From Emydura subglobosa (lineage: Eukaryota > Chordata > Testudines > Chelidae), in assembly GCA_007922225.1 (NCBI GenBank), contig ML679970.1, positions 20,324,290 to 20,388,289 of the forward strand: a stretch of 64,000 bases of DNA. Direction: 5' to 3'. The notes under the pieces are model-generated. The model searched no databases and was not told the origin of the DNA. It saw only the letters and a program-made list of their open reading frames with translations. A program made the translations under genes and the position numbers. Every line of letters starts with the position of its first letter. The first letter of the stretch is position 1. Below are positions 25,129-36,490 of the stretch, in pieces.

Positions 25129-25667
25129 TACCTGTATCCACATGGGAGAGTTGTTACCCCCAAATGGAATGCAATTTGAAAGAACAGAAAAGCAGTTCAA
25201 ATATTTATAGCGTTGCCTGAAGCAATATTGTAGGTCTCAACTTACAGTGGTCCATCTTGATTCAAGTAGCATGAGAAATCATACAATGAAAAATCAGTCC
25301 AGTAATGTTTGGATGGTGAAATGCATTTAAAAATATAGCTTTTAATAGAATTAGATGCTTCTGAGCATATGGGTGGAGGCGGCCATCTTACTGAAAAGTA
25401 ACATTCTTGCTGTCAGTTTCATCCTGCTTTAAACACATCCAGAGAACTTTGTTATGTAAAAATGGTAAGCATTTTGTTTACAAACAAAACATTATGGGCC
25501 AAAGTATAAAGCAGGATTTTCAAGATGATGCCTGCAAATTTTGCATGCAGAATACTGTAATTTGCACATGTGAAATGTGATTTTTTTGCATTTGCAAATT
25601 AAAGCCTCAATTATAAAACAAGGTCTTTATTGCCTGCAAAAGGTGGTTTTAGAGGTGCAGTATGAGG

Positions 25668-25936
25668 CCTGGTCTATGCACAGATTCTGCACCTGTATAA
25701 CAATGCCAGTTAGGGGTGTGATTTTTACCAATATAGGTGAACCGGTACAACCTCTAAAGTGTGACAGTTATACCAGTATAAAGATGCCTTGTAAAGGAAG
25801 GAGAATAGGCTATACCAGTATAAGAATATGCTACTCTTATAGTGATCTAACTGCATCTTCACAGGAGGGGTTGTCTTGCTTTAACTATATTGGTATATTA
25901 AAGTGGTACAACTGCTGGTTGTAGACAAGCCCTTAG
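25668..25936. mobile_element. hAT-like MITE ('accagtata' family), copy 1
   Basis: The left end GAGGCCTGGTCTATGCACAG pairs with the right end 'gttgtagacaagccctta' as imperfect inverted repeats. The inside has several 'ataccagtata' units (near 25770 and 25813), the same unit that fills the repeat at 53.9 kb in SEC61A1 intron 2. Non-coding; the 115-codon frame here is a shadow. Confidence 0.65.
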
Positions 25937-28854
25937 GGTATGTATTCAATTCAGTGTTAACACAAGCTAGCCTAGCATGAGTGAAGCATCCCTGCTACAA
26001 AGAACTACCCATGCCAGACCCATGTAACTGCATCCACTACGGTGCTGTACTAATCAGTGTGTTGGGTTGGATTTCTAGAAGGATAACCCATTCCCATTGT
26101 TCTTAGTGGAGCATTAAACTAGACTACTCTATGAAGTCATTCACAGCGTACTGTAGGAGAACTTGTCTGTCCTTTATGGACTCCTGTGAGAAAACCGTCT
26201 TATGGATCTTACTCAAAAAATGTACTTCTCAGGATTACTTCTGATGATTAAACCAGGATCAGTAGCAGAATGAAATCTCATTTTGTGTAACAGTGAAACC
26301 TGCAAGTGACCATTTGAGTGACTAAAAAGAAATAATTTAGTTAACATAAGTGGTTGTCTAATAAAAGTGGAGCAGAACTGTGTTAAATATGTTTGGGGAT
26401 ACCGTGGGGTGTTTTCCTAAAAGAACTCTCCCAATAAGGGAGATTTCTTGAGAGAATGTAGGTTCTACTATGCACTTATTAAATCACTTTTCAGCAAAAT
26501 AGGCCATTGTAAGAGACTGAAGTTTGGAAATACAGATTAAAATTACAGTAAGAGAAATTGATGAGACCGTGCTTAGTTAGAACATCACCTGAGTTAGGTT
26601 TCAGCTAGGATTTGGGTTAAAGCCTGAATCCAGGCTTGAGACTGGAACCAATGGCCCCAAACTCACATGAGGTGTTCTTGCAAAATTTTGGCCCAAAATA
26701 ATATTAGACAATAGTGGCAATAAATAATACGTGGCTCTTACTTAGCAGTGGAAGTCTTATGAGATCATCTCTTTGTAAGATTTCTACTCTGTTGGGCTGA
26801 AACCTTGCAAGAATGTGTTGGCTGTGCACAAACTGGATCTGGAGCATTGGTCCTTTCTGTTTTTAGACCCAAAATCTGGAACCAAAATCACAGAATCAAG
26901 TTTGAATTCAATGATTTGAATCCCTCCAAAATTCAAAGGTCTTCATAGATGATGAACTAATTTTAGCCCATTTCTTCTTTGTCTCAGATAATTCTCTTTA
27001 TATGAACCAAATGGGTGTAGTTTCCTTTTTGAGTGAGATAAGACTAGGAAAATGATTGCATCCTTTATTCCAACAACAATCTCTTTTATATCTCAAGAGT
27101 TGAGAGTTAACTAACATCCCGTGTTCTGAAAAACAGAATTGGTAAAGAGCAGAACAAAACTGGTTACAACAGCCCACAAAAAAGGGAAACAAAAGACACT
27201 AAAGGTTATGAGTCATATGGGTCAGGAAAAGACACAGCAAGACTTGTGAAGAGGGTTTCTGAATCTTCCTTTGATGTTTTAATTAGGATTTTTTTAAGTG
27301 TTTCAATCCTCCACAGAATGTTTTAGACAGCTCCACTGTTTGATTTTTTTTTCCACCTGATTGTCTCATTTTGTCGTGATCCTTGCCAAAGAAATTCCTT
27401 GCATAATAGTTTATGGCATAAAGGAGTTGGTCTAATAATAAATAACAGGACTGGAGCCTCCAGTGTCACAACTTGGGGCTGTTGGTGTCTTCCTGTTTGC
27501 TTTTAAAAAAAACCCTTCTGACCCCCTGCTGGGTCATATAGAAACAAGAGCTCTTTGCTGGTGCTTGTAGATATCATTTGTTTACAGTCTCCGTCAATCA
27601 AGCCTTTCTTCTCTGTATTTTACTGGGTGTTTTAGCAGCTTGCTCTCTTCTTTCATGGATGGATGATGCTTTCCTACCTATTATTCTTCCTCTTTCCTTG
27701 ATGAATTGCATGAGTTTGATAAGCAAAACATCACGACTCTTTAGCTGTCCATGGGCTGTCTGAAGGAATGGAACAAGGGCAGTTTAAATGAGGGGCAAAT
27801 CCTAAGGCAGGGGAGTCTCACTCATGTTATATTTCAGGCTTTACTCCAGCAAACTCCCAAGGGGGAGTTAAAGCTAAGTAAGGGCTCAGGGTTTAGTTCA
27901 GTGAAAACTTCACCTTACCCCCTGTTCAAATATATTGTTTCCATGTTGCGCTCACATGGGGGAGAATGGATGGCCTGTGCTCCCAAGGTTATGAGCCTTG
28001 CGGCTCTCTGGAACCTCAACTCTTTCTTTCCTCTTCTTTCTTTTGCTGGTTGATCCACAAAGCAGAATTGCTGTAAACCTCAAAGAAGGGAAAGATACAA
28101 ACACTGACGTACACTCGCTAGAGATAAAGGCATAGGTTTTGAGGACATGTGTAAAAGGATCAAGAGCAGCCTCAAAGGAAGAGATGATTGGGAGCCCCAG
28201 TATGGATATACTGCACAATGCAACCTGTCACCAGACTATTAAGTCTCTGAGAAAACACATTGGGTATTTAATGTTTCTTATTCTGATGGTTCTTCTCCTG
28301 GTGGTTGTGAAATGCCTGTGTTTTTTTGAATCTTTGAGACTCAGCTTTTAGTAAAGACATCTAGAGAGTCATCAGATGTGGAGGAAGGAGACTGGTAGCA
28401 AAACACATCCACATCCTCTTTTCAAAGTAAAAAAAAAGTTCAGATTAAGGTCACTTGCTGTGAAAACCTAACTTTGAAATGGAAAGAAAAACTGAGGAAA
28501 ATGAAAGGCACTTTTCGTTTATAGAAAAGAACTTGGCTTTGAGTAGCAAAACTGCTGGAAAGTTCAGGTCCTGTGTTAGCAAAGAAAAGGCTTTTCCTTT
28601 TACCAAGAAGTGTAATGCAGCGCTGCAGTCTCTCAGAAGCAAAATTCTCCCTTGTATGGTGGCTCTTTTGTTAAGATTTGTCAGCCTCAGTAAAAAGTGT
28701 CCTGTTGTAAGAATGGCTGTGATTTAATAGGGTTGCTGTACCCTGATGGTTTATAAGAAATTCCTCACAAAAAGGCAGGATTAATTAATTTTGCAAACTT
28801 CTTTGACCCTGTTGACTTTGGCTTTGATATTTTGTTGTTGCTACTATTTTTCAG

Positions 28855-29024
28855 ATCGCCATGAAATTATCACCAAAGAAATCCTAGAGCTGGATACTTG
28901 GGAAAACCGGTGGAATGTGGTGGCCGTCAACGTCCTCATGCATGACAGCTACGATGTCTGCCTCGTAGCGAGGCTGAACCCCCGAGATCTTATCCCCCCA
29001 CCCTCTGACCTAGTGGATCAATAG
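28855..29024 (+). CDS. KBTBD12: KBTBD12 last coding exon and stop
   Basis: After a tttttcag acceptor the frame continues as (D)RHEIITKEILELDTWENRWN, then a C-terminal tail with HDSYDVCLVARLNPRDL and IPPPSDLVDQ before TAG at 29022. The first part is the last kelch blade (E.LELDTWENRW.VV) and the rest is a short conserved C-terminal extension. The phase matches the exon at 13059, giving 122-123 residues in total for the two exons. That is about a fifth of the roughly 620 residues I recall for KBTBD12, so most of the protein is encoded upstream of the window. Confidence 0.88.
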
Positions 29025-29990
29025 AAATGCAGTTGTTCCTTGTGCTTCCAGGTTGTGTGGTAGCTGAAGAGCTCTCAATAGAGAGACATGAAACATGACC
29101 TTGGAACTGGCCTGAGATGACAAATGGGTTCTACAGCGATGGGTCTTTGACGTGTTCAAGCACAGCGATGCCTTAGAACTGTAATTCTCAGCCACTGCTA
29201 CGTGCTCAGTATTGGTACATCAAGTTCTTGTGACTGATACTGTCAGCTTCCCATCCCACTAAGCCTCTGGAGTTGGCTCAGGCCTCCGACCATAGCACTT
29301 CTCCATTCAGCTGTGTAAGCTCTAGTGTACAATGCAGGTTGGGCTGCTGTGAGCCTTCGCCTCACAGCCATCGTTGCAACCCAAGGCCCTCTGCAGTGTA
29401 AAGCAGCACAACTGAATGACAGCCCTAGCAGGTACAGATAAAGTTTCAAGGGAAGATTCTGCTTTCACCTGCGCGTTGTGTACCCCATTGCTTTCAGTGG
29501 GATTAGCAAGGGTGTTAAGGGATAGCAGAATTTGCCTGAAATTGGTACGTTTGTCCAAAAGGGGTAGGTTGAAGCTGGCGCTAGACTAGTGCATGAGCAG
29601 TGGGTGTGAGAGAGCTTTACTTTCATTTGCACTCCTGCATAGGGGCCAAGCATAGCCCAGGTGGGGAGCACAGACTGGAGCAAACAGTTAAAGAGGTTGG
29701 GATGAGTGTGGGCTGTGGCCCTGCTGCCATCCCTTCAACAGCCCTTAGAGGTGAACCAGTTTTGGGGAGAACATCCTGCATCTTCTCTCAGGGTTCTGAA
29801 GCTCCTGTACCAGTGTCAGGAGGAATTCTGACTCTCAGTGGCTTGTTCTGCTGTGTGACCAGGTGTAGCTAGCGCTTGGAAGGAACAGTCTGGCTCAGTT
29901 TCGAAGCCCTTCTCTGAGTTAGAACTTTGAATACAATATTTGAGAGGAGGAGAGGGAGAGAAATGAAATACAAAAGTAAAAATTAAACCA
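29025..29990 (+). other. KBTBD12: KBTBD12 3' UTR (approximate)
   Basis: The sequence runs on from the stop codon without recognisable repeats. The first poly(A)-signal-like hexamer of note is ATTAAA at 29982-29987, followed by a GT-rich stretch near 30068. The true end could be elsewhere; nothing else in the stretch decides it. Confidence 0.35.
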
Positions 29991-31113
29991 ACTTTATTAG
30001 CAGACAAGATTTGCTGCCGTGCATCCACACGAAGAGAACAAAGATTCTGACAGCAGCTCCTCAACAGGTTAGCCGTTGTTGTTTATATCTGGTTATTGTT
30101 TAAATAGAAGTGGCTTTCATGTAGCAGAGGGATAAGCGCTGCATAGAAAGAAAGATTTTGCTGTTTCCAGAGGGAGGAAGAGTCAGTCAGACAGAATGCT
30201 CAGACCGAGCTTCTTGAAGCAGCATTAGGTTCACAGGATTAGGTGACAGTAGACTGATGTGCTGAAATCTCACTAGGTAACTGATACCCAGTTTGAATTG
30301 GTAATATCCATATGTACTCTGGTGCCTGCCTCATTGTGTATCTGAGGATCATTTCCTAGGCAGTTCAGGCAAGAGGATTGGGCAGCTGAGCAGTTCTGTG
30401 GGGCTGAAACTACAATTGAGAGGATGCTGCTTTACACATAAAATGAGACCCTCATTGGAGACCATACCAACATATTATAAAGTGCTGAAACACTCAATTA
30501 GTTTTCAGCAAAAAGTTGCTGCTTTGAGTCACAAGAGCAACAACCAAACTGGCAAGACGTCATCAGCAAAGAAAGCATGGCTTCCCTCCCTGAATGTGAG
30601 GCCAGTCGCTTGCAGAGGAGGATTCATATACTGGAATGGTGCGCCACACTCTTCTTGAATCATATATTTGGTTGCAGCAGTTGATAATTCCCCCTGCAGT
30701 GGCTGGTGGCAGGAGGGATGGAGAAGATGACCCGAATGCTCTTTCCCAGTTCTGATTTCTGGGATTTATCAACTATTCCTTTGAATATCCAGTGGGAATA
30801 TCAATCTGTGTTAGAAAAACACTGAGCAGGAAGTGCACTAAACTTTGCTTGATATACACAGTCCTGCACTGAGGGTCAATTTGTGCTATGTTCTGTTTTT
30901 GAGAAGGAAGGAAGAAGTGATTCTGTGATCCTTATGACTCAGCTCTTATCTCCCTGCATGTTCCATGGGCCGGATGTTTGACAATCTAACCTTTCACATT
31001 TGTGTGTCTCGCCCCTGCAATGTTAAATCATTCTAATTTCTTTCCCATGTTGACGTGTGACCCAGGGTAACTTTGGGGTAGTGCTGCAGCTAAAATGAGC
31101 CTCAGTGGTACAA

Positions 31114-31218
31114 ACTAAGGTGGCCAGTTCTCAGGATCTCTCCTGAACACTCAGGTCTTTAAATGTTATTTGCTCTCTGCATCCAGATGACAGCAAAGCT
31201 GCACTTTAACATGTTATG
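31114..31218 (+). repeat. Direct repeat copy A
   Basis: It contains ACTAAGGTGGCCAGTT, GGATCTCTCCTGAACACTCA, 'gatgacagcaaagctgcactttaacatgtta'. The same blocks in the same order appear at 32532-32627. It is an interspersed or local duplicate of unknown family. Confidence 0.7.
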
Positions 31219-31495
31219 AAAAACAGTAGAGTTTACACAATTTCTCATATTTTAACAAAGGAACTTATCCTTTCTCCTCAGTAACAGCAAGGGTTAAGGA
31301 AATCTGCTGTGTTCAATCACTACCATTCATCTACACAGCATTCTAGCTGGCAGGAAGTGAGACTTTTGAATGACTGCTCACTTAGATGGGCCGTTCTAAA
31401 AGACATAGTATTAATCTATCCTCAAGGTTACTTTGAACACTATACATCAACATCTATCAATTTTGTTTCTTTTATTTTTTTTTAATTTACAGCTT

Positions 31496-31532
31496 GGGGT
31501 GGGGGAGTGTTTTTTTTGGGGGGGAGGCGGGG
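31496..31532 (+). other. G-rich tract with quadruplex potential
   Basis: GGGGTGGGGG, then an 8-T spacer region, then GGGGGGGAGGCGGGG give at least four G-runs of three or more within 36 bp, directly after a poly-T run. Strand asymmetry is strong. Folding is not demonstrated. Confidence 0.5.
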
Positions 31533-32531
31533 TATGACTATTCCTGCTCTGGCTTCTAAGTTTCCTAAGGCTTAAAACTTAACTAGATCTACAGAGGGTC
31601 TGAAATACACTCCATTATAGAGATGCCTCTGAAGATCTTAGGGAGGGACATTCAGTTTTGTGGTGTACATAGCTAAAGCCCCTCCATCAAGCTTGCATGC
31701 CTGGGGTGAGTTGTCCTTTCCTCCCCAGTCCATATATGTTGCTTTTTGCACAGTTATTGAAAGAACTGAGTTAAGACTGTAGTCCATCAATGTCTGCCTT
31801 GCTAGCAGAAGGCAATATCAAATGATATATTGTATACCCTGTGTTTGGATCCAGCTGTCAGAGCTGGGGTGGTTTCTGGGGTCCACTGTTTAGTGTGGCC
31901 TCCCCTTATTAGAGATACTTCATGAAGTGCAGTTGCCCAGTCAGGCACTGCTCAGCATTTTAACCACAGCTAGCAAAATTTTCTTCCCCTCTCCTGACCT
32001 CATTTTCCTTTGTTCTTGTGGGGCGAGGATTGTTTTGCTTTGGAGCTGTTTTGCTTTCTGTGGGAGTGGCAGGGAAAGGATGGGACTTTCAGATTTTGCT
32101 GATGCCACCTACATGTCTCACAGTGGAAAGTCCAATGTAGTTGCTTAGGGGCGTCTCAGGGTGGAGTTCTGGAAATGCTTGCAGTTCTGGAAATTCTGTG
32201 GTCAATCTAAAAGAGATTTGGCAAGCCCAATTCTCTAAACGTTCTAAACCAATAATTAGTAATAAAAGCCTGACAGGGACTGGAGGAAACAAGCTTGTTG
32301 ATAGACACAGTTTTGAGCCAAAATCCTTCTCAGACCTCCTGACTTTTGCAGCCCTGCTGCCACTTCCATGAGTTCAGAATTAATTTCACACTCCTGGAAA
32401 AGTTCTTAAGATTCTTGATTTCTTCTGTTTTAAATCCTGACAAAATATTATAGCACATACCCATGTTTGCGGGATTCAATGAAACAATAAGTATTTGTTT
32501 CACCCATGGCCTATCTTTGAAAAGTGGTTAA

Positions 32532-32627
32532 CTAAGGTGGCCAGTTTTTGGGATCTCTCCTGAACACTCAAGGATCTTGAGCTAACAGGATCAAAATGAC
32601 AGTAAAGTTGCACTTTTACATGTTAAC
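32532..32627 (+). repeat. Direct repeat copy B
   Basis: This is the partner of copy A at 31114, about 1.4 kb away in the same orientation, with scattered substitutions and small indels. The CRE-like site and TATA box follow within about 90 bp here but not after copy A. Confidence 0.7.
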
Positions 32628-32652
32628 TCCGTTTTTTTTCCCCCAGGGCTGT

Positions 32653-32720
32653 GATGACATCATCCCTAATGTTAGTTTGCAAACAAAGAAGTATTGGCAA
32701 GATGTGGGACTGTATAAAAG
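32653..32720 (+). promoter_or_regulatory. Orphan promoter-like cluster: CRE-like palindrome and TATA box
   Basis: GATGACATCATC (32653-32664) is a palindromic AP-1/CRE-type site. TATAAAAG follows 49 bp later at 32713, a plausible distance for a TATA-type core promoter. No open frame follows within the next several hundred bases. It may be a relic LTR promoter or a non-coding RNA start; this is inference from motifs. Confidence 0.3.
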
Positions 32721-33082
32721 CGGAGGCTGTTAAGCAAAAGCAGACATGTTAATTTCAGTTTCACTTGAAACACTGAAATTTATTCGCATTTGCCAAATGC
32801 GAAAGGACAATGGAGAGGTAATTTAGAGTGTTGCAAACAAGGGGTAGGGGGAATGAAAAGTCTATAAAGTTATGACACTATCCATTTTCTCCTGAATTTT
32901 TTAGAGTTGTCCATGCACAACTTAATGCACAGATACCCATTTTCATCATTTGCACATCTAATCCACATGCACTCATGGTTACTGTGCATGCAAATGATTC
33001 ACTAGTAGATATCTAATTGTCCATTTGCATGAACAGTTACTGTGATTGGCTTGGAGGACCATAGTTGGTATGTGCAGTGACT

Positions 33083-33127
33083 ATATACACACACACGTGT
33101 GTGTGTGTGCATGCATGTGCACATGCA
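33083..33127. repeat. Alternating purine-pyrimidine tract (CA)n/(TG)n palindrome
   Basis: TATATACACACACACGTGTG then continuing TG repeats and 'catgcatgtgcacatgca' give about 45 bp of strictly alternating purine/pyrimidine with a self-complementary centre at ACACGTGT. Such tracts can adopt Z-DNA or cruciform structure. Confidence 0.85.
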
Positions 33128-34396
33128 GTTCTGCAAGTCGGGTGGCCCAGATTCTGTATTATGTTCTTGCCCCTTTGTGACACCCAGCTCAAAGGGACTG
33201 TATTCTGGTTTTAATTTGCCAGCGGATAATTCCCCTGGTGGGTATAAATCCATCAGAACTAGCACCAGAACCCCCCACATACACTGCAGCATAGGGGATG
33301 GGTTGAGGGCATGGTAGAGCCTATGCAAATCCTCTGCTGGCCTAGGATCCTTGAGGGTTCTACACCAGTGATGTAAATTAGGGTACCTCCTATGCTGTTC
33401 TAATACACACTGGAGCCTAGTTGGGGTAGAAGGATTCTCTCGTCCCCTCCCCGCCCCCCCTCCCGCACTGCTGCCACTTTTCCCATACCAAACTGAACTC
33501 AGATGAGAGGATGAACATGAGAAGATTGAACCCTGCATCTCACATTTATGCCCTTTCTCATCCACGCAATTTGAAATGTGTAATGAATCCCTTCAATCAT
33601 CTTAGGTGCAATAAAAACAAATGTTAAAAATTACTTATTTAAAAAAGGAATGTAAAAAATGTTTAAATATGCTCATTAAGGTTTATATTTTGTTGCTTTC
33701 CTGCAAATCGGTAAAACAAGGCTATTCTTTTAAAAAGCTGTTTTCCCAGTAGTTGATTTTTAGTTTTAAGGGTCCTCTCTTTTTCTCCTATGGCACATGA
33801 AGTCCTTCTGGCAATTTGATTCATAAACCATGATGCTTTGAATCCATAGGTCTGAATATCAGCTACTCTTGGAAGTTTCTGGGAATTTTCTGTCCCTAAA
33901 GGTTTTCAACCAGACACAACAGATCCTCTAGCAGCAGTTTCAAAAAGAAGGCATATCACACCCAGTTGTGCACTGCTGAAACTAGAATGCTAGCAATTTA
34001 CAACCATCTGATACTTTGAGGTTGAAAGTAAAGGATGTATTAAAAATTGGCTGAAACATACACAGGCTGTGCTCATAAGTGCACCACTCTTATTTTCCTT
34101 GGCAAACATCTCCTCTCTTTGAATGTCGTACCATGTACTCCGAGCGTTTGATGGAATGATTTAATAACCCACCCAATGATTTCAGCCACAGTGTAGTCTG
34201 CACTGTGGGTTGTGAATGCATGCTGCACAGTGCAAAGAGCAGCTGAGAGTTAGAGGACCATGACTCTGTATAGGGTGGACTGGCTCACTCTAGGAAGTGT
34301 TATTAAATTATAGCACATAATAATGCATTTTGAATAGATATGCTGTGTAAGTTCTTCACTGCAGGAGACATGATCTTTCTCACCAAGCCACATGGC

Positions 34397-34535
34397 AGTT
34401 CTGCCCAGGCCCCAACTCAGCAAAGTATTTAAGTATGTGCTTGCCTTTAAGCATGTGAATACTGTCATTGGAGTCAATGGGACTACTCCCATGTTTAATG
34501 TCAGACACATGCTGAAGTGCTTTATTGAACAGGGA
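34397..34535. repeat. Short palindromic MITE-like repeat
   Basis: It shows 'ccaactcagcaaagtatttaagtatgtgcttgcctttaagcatgtg', a central 'attggagtcaatgggactactcccatg' and a right arm 'cacatgctgaagtgctttattgaacaggg'. The arms are inverted, imperfect copies. It shares the 'gaagtcaatggg' centre of the copies at 21.1, 43.95 and 45.33 kb. Confidence 0.55.
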
Positions 34536-35002
34536 CCAATAACTGGATGGGAAAATCCTCTGTGTTCCAACATCCTCTGCTTTAAATCAATTGAACTGAA
34601 AAAATGCCTTTTTCTTTTTTTCAAGCTCCAGGCAACTTATTAGGGTTAGATGCTCTGACCAAGTCTTCCTGCTTCTCCAATCTCTTCAGCACCTGCCACA
34701 CTCCTTTCAGATGAAGCTCAAAGCTTCCCCTCCTCATTTTCAAAGTCTTGCGCAACTCTGGCCATTTCTATATCTTTCCTCTCATGTCTGCCTACATCTC
34801 ATCCCACGCTCTATGCTCTAAATAAGTTTCTCTCTTGATCATTCCATTTGTCTGCTTGGCTAGCTTCCAGCTTCTCTCCTCCTTCCATGCCGCCCCTTAG
34901 ACTTGGAACAACCTCTTCATTGATGTTCACCCAGCATCCTCCCACTCCTTCTTCAAAAACCTCTTTTGATCTCTTGGTTCCATGAACCATTACAGCTTTA
35001 AA

Positions 35003-35250
35003 GGGTACGTCTACACTCCATTTAAAAACCCACAGCTGGCCTGTGCCAGTTCACAGGGCTGTTTAATTGTGGTGTAGACGTTTGGCCTCAGGCTGGAATC
35101 TGGGCTCTAGGATTCTGTGAGGTGGGAGGGTCGCAGCAGGAGCCTAAACATTTACATCACAATTAAACATTCCCACAGCCTGAGCTCGGTGAGCCCAAGT
35201 CAGCTGGTACAGGCCAGCTGCGGGTTCTTAACTGTAGTGTAGACATACTC
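35003..35250. mobile_element. hAT-like MITE with near-palindromic body
   Basis: The left end GGGTACGTCTACACTCCA mirrors the right end TGTAGTGTAGACATACTC. Further inside, 'cccacagctggcctgtgccag' pairs with 'ctggtacaggccagctgcggg', and 'ttaattgtggtgtaga' with 'tttacatcacaattaa'. It looks like one transposon end joined to its own inverted copy. It is non-coding, about 248 bp. Confidence 0.8.
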
Positions 35251-35397
35251 AAAGAGTAGAAAGAAGCCCACAGCAAATCCCTTGATTCAAGCATCCCAAC
35301 TTTAGGGGAAGTTCAGATCCCAACCCAAATTTTGCAGCTCAATCTTATGGCTAATAAATATCGCATCTTTCTCTACATGTGCTAGGCTTTGCAACGT

Positions 35398-35606
35398 CCT
35401 CAGTCTTGCAGCTACAACACCGGCCTTAGAACCAGGAGACCTGAGTTGTATTCACAGTTCTGCCACAATCTCATTGTGTGACCTTGGGCAAGTTACTTCA
35501 CCACTCTATGCCTCTGTTTCACTATCTATTAAATGGATATAATGATACTGACACATCTCAGAAGGTGGCGGGGGGAGAGGATTAATTAGTATTTGTAATG
35601 GTTCTG
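35398..35606 (+). mobile_element. tRNA-derived SINE with MIR-like core
   Basis: 'cttagaaccaggagacctgagttgt' and 'ctgccacaatctcattgtgtgaccttgggcaagttacttcaccactctatgcctctg' give a clear CORE/MIR block, and 'ctattaaatggatataatgatac' is its end. The degenerate tail runs into the flanking sequence. Confidence 0.65.
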
Positions 35607-36264
35607 AGATTCTTGGAAGAACAGAACCAACTGCCCAGTACATTGTTCACATAATACCAATAATAGTAACCTGTGCAAAGCATTACTGTTGCCTCTGATC
35701 TTTGCCTCAGTTGCCACACAGAGAGTCTGAAGCATAGATGCAGCTATCTTCCTTTTTGCATAGTGGGTCATGACCTAATGCCATATTCTGTACTCTGGCT
35801 ACAAAGGGCCCAGATCTCACTACAGGATCCAGTCTTTAATGTGTAAAGTCTTAATATAGATACTTATTCTGGACTTTGTCTTTTCCTAGTCACCCTTTGT
35901 AAACGTGCATAGAATTTGGCCAGCTTTTCTATAGAGAATATACACCATTCTAGCCTGCTGGGGCCTTCTGGTTCTTCACTACCAGAAATAAAGCACTGGT
36001 GATAAAATGTTATTCTGTTCCACCACTTCATTTTCTCATTCTTTGGCTTCAGAGGGGGGAAAAAACATATCTCACTTTGCATACAGTAATGTAAGAGAAA
36101 GTATTTCTCACATTAACCATATACCTGACTCCTTCCTTCAAAAATGCTGCTGAGATCACAGTATTTTAATATTAAAAACAGTGATTCCTAATTAGAATCA
36201 AGCAAATAAATGAGGAATTTCTAATACAGAAGCAAGTGCAGAGAGTGTTGTCTACAGGCTAGAG

Positions 36265-36490
36265 CAGAGGTGTGGGAATTAGAACTTTTGGTTTCTATTT
36301 CCAGCTATACCACTTTGCTCTGTAACTTGGGCAAATCATTTAATCTTGCTGTGTCTCAGTTTATCCATGAATAAAACATGTATAGTAACACATCTACTTC
36401 ATGTTTTTTGCTGTTAGGAGGTGTAATTAATTAATGTCTGTAAATCACTTTGAGATCAACAACACTACAGAAAGACAAAGTGTTATTATT
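36265..36490 (+). mobile_element. tRNA-derived SINE with MIR-like core and LINE-like tail
   Basis: The core 'tctgtaacttgggcaaatcatttaatcttgctgtgtctcagttt' is followed by the tail 'tgtctgtaaatcactttgagatc' and an (ATT)n end, 'gtgttattattacta'. The tail matches that of the 12.0-kb copy. A shared tail is what a SINE mobilised by a partner LINE would carry. Confidence 0.65.

Larger units (their letters stand above)
23857..25142 (+). mobile_element. Unclassified element: TATA box, 49-bp minisatellite, poly(A) signal
   Basis: The segment starts TGTGTGACCAGG and reaches a consensus TATAAAAGG box at 23972. It continues through a GC-rich transcribed-looking region and a minisatellite (24400-24950), and closes with AATAAA at 25123 just before a CA dinucleotide. 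TG...CA borders with TATA and AATAAA inside are what a long LTR or a small terminal-repeat retroelement would show. The roughly 1150 bp between TATA and AATAAA is long for an R region, however. No open frame of note exists, and the 112-codon - strand frame is just the minisatellite. I half-recall related turtle repeats but cannot name one. Confidence 0.45.
13257..28854 (+). other. KBTBD12: KBTBD12 last intron (15.6 kb)
   Basis: The intron is defined by a gtactg donor and a tttttcag acceptor, and by the matching codon phase of the two flanking exons. No further exon was recognised inside it. It carries a truncated hAT-type MITE at 13.9 kb, a CR1 tail at 15.2 kb, GC-rich unidentified patches at 16.1-16.7 and 17.0-17.6 kb, and a split palindromic repeat at 20.3-21.05 kb. 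An LTR-like segment lies at 22.7-23.6 kb, a SINE at 23.7 kb, a TATA/minisatellite/poly(A) element at 23.9-25.1 kb and a MITE at 25.7 kb. The longest open frames, such as the 149-codon one at 16262, have no recognisable domain. Confidence 0.8.

Noticed and set aside
30398..30772. Small frames on both strands after the KBTBD12 3' UTR
   Set aside because: Short, overlapping antisense, no domain.
33002..33565. Longest open frame of the window (187 codons, - strand)
   Set aside because: It includes the CA/TG tract (His-Thr-Arg-Val run), has no domain, signal or splice context, and composition typical of chance frames in repeat-rich DNA.
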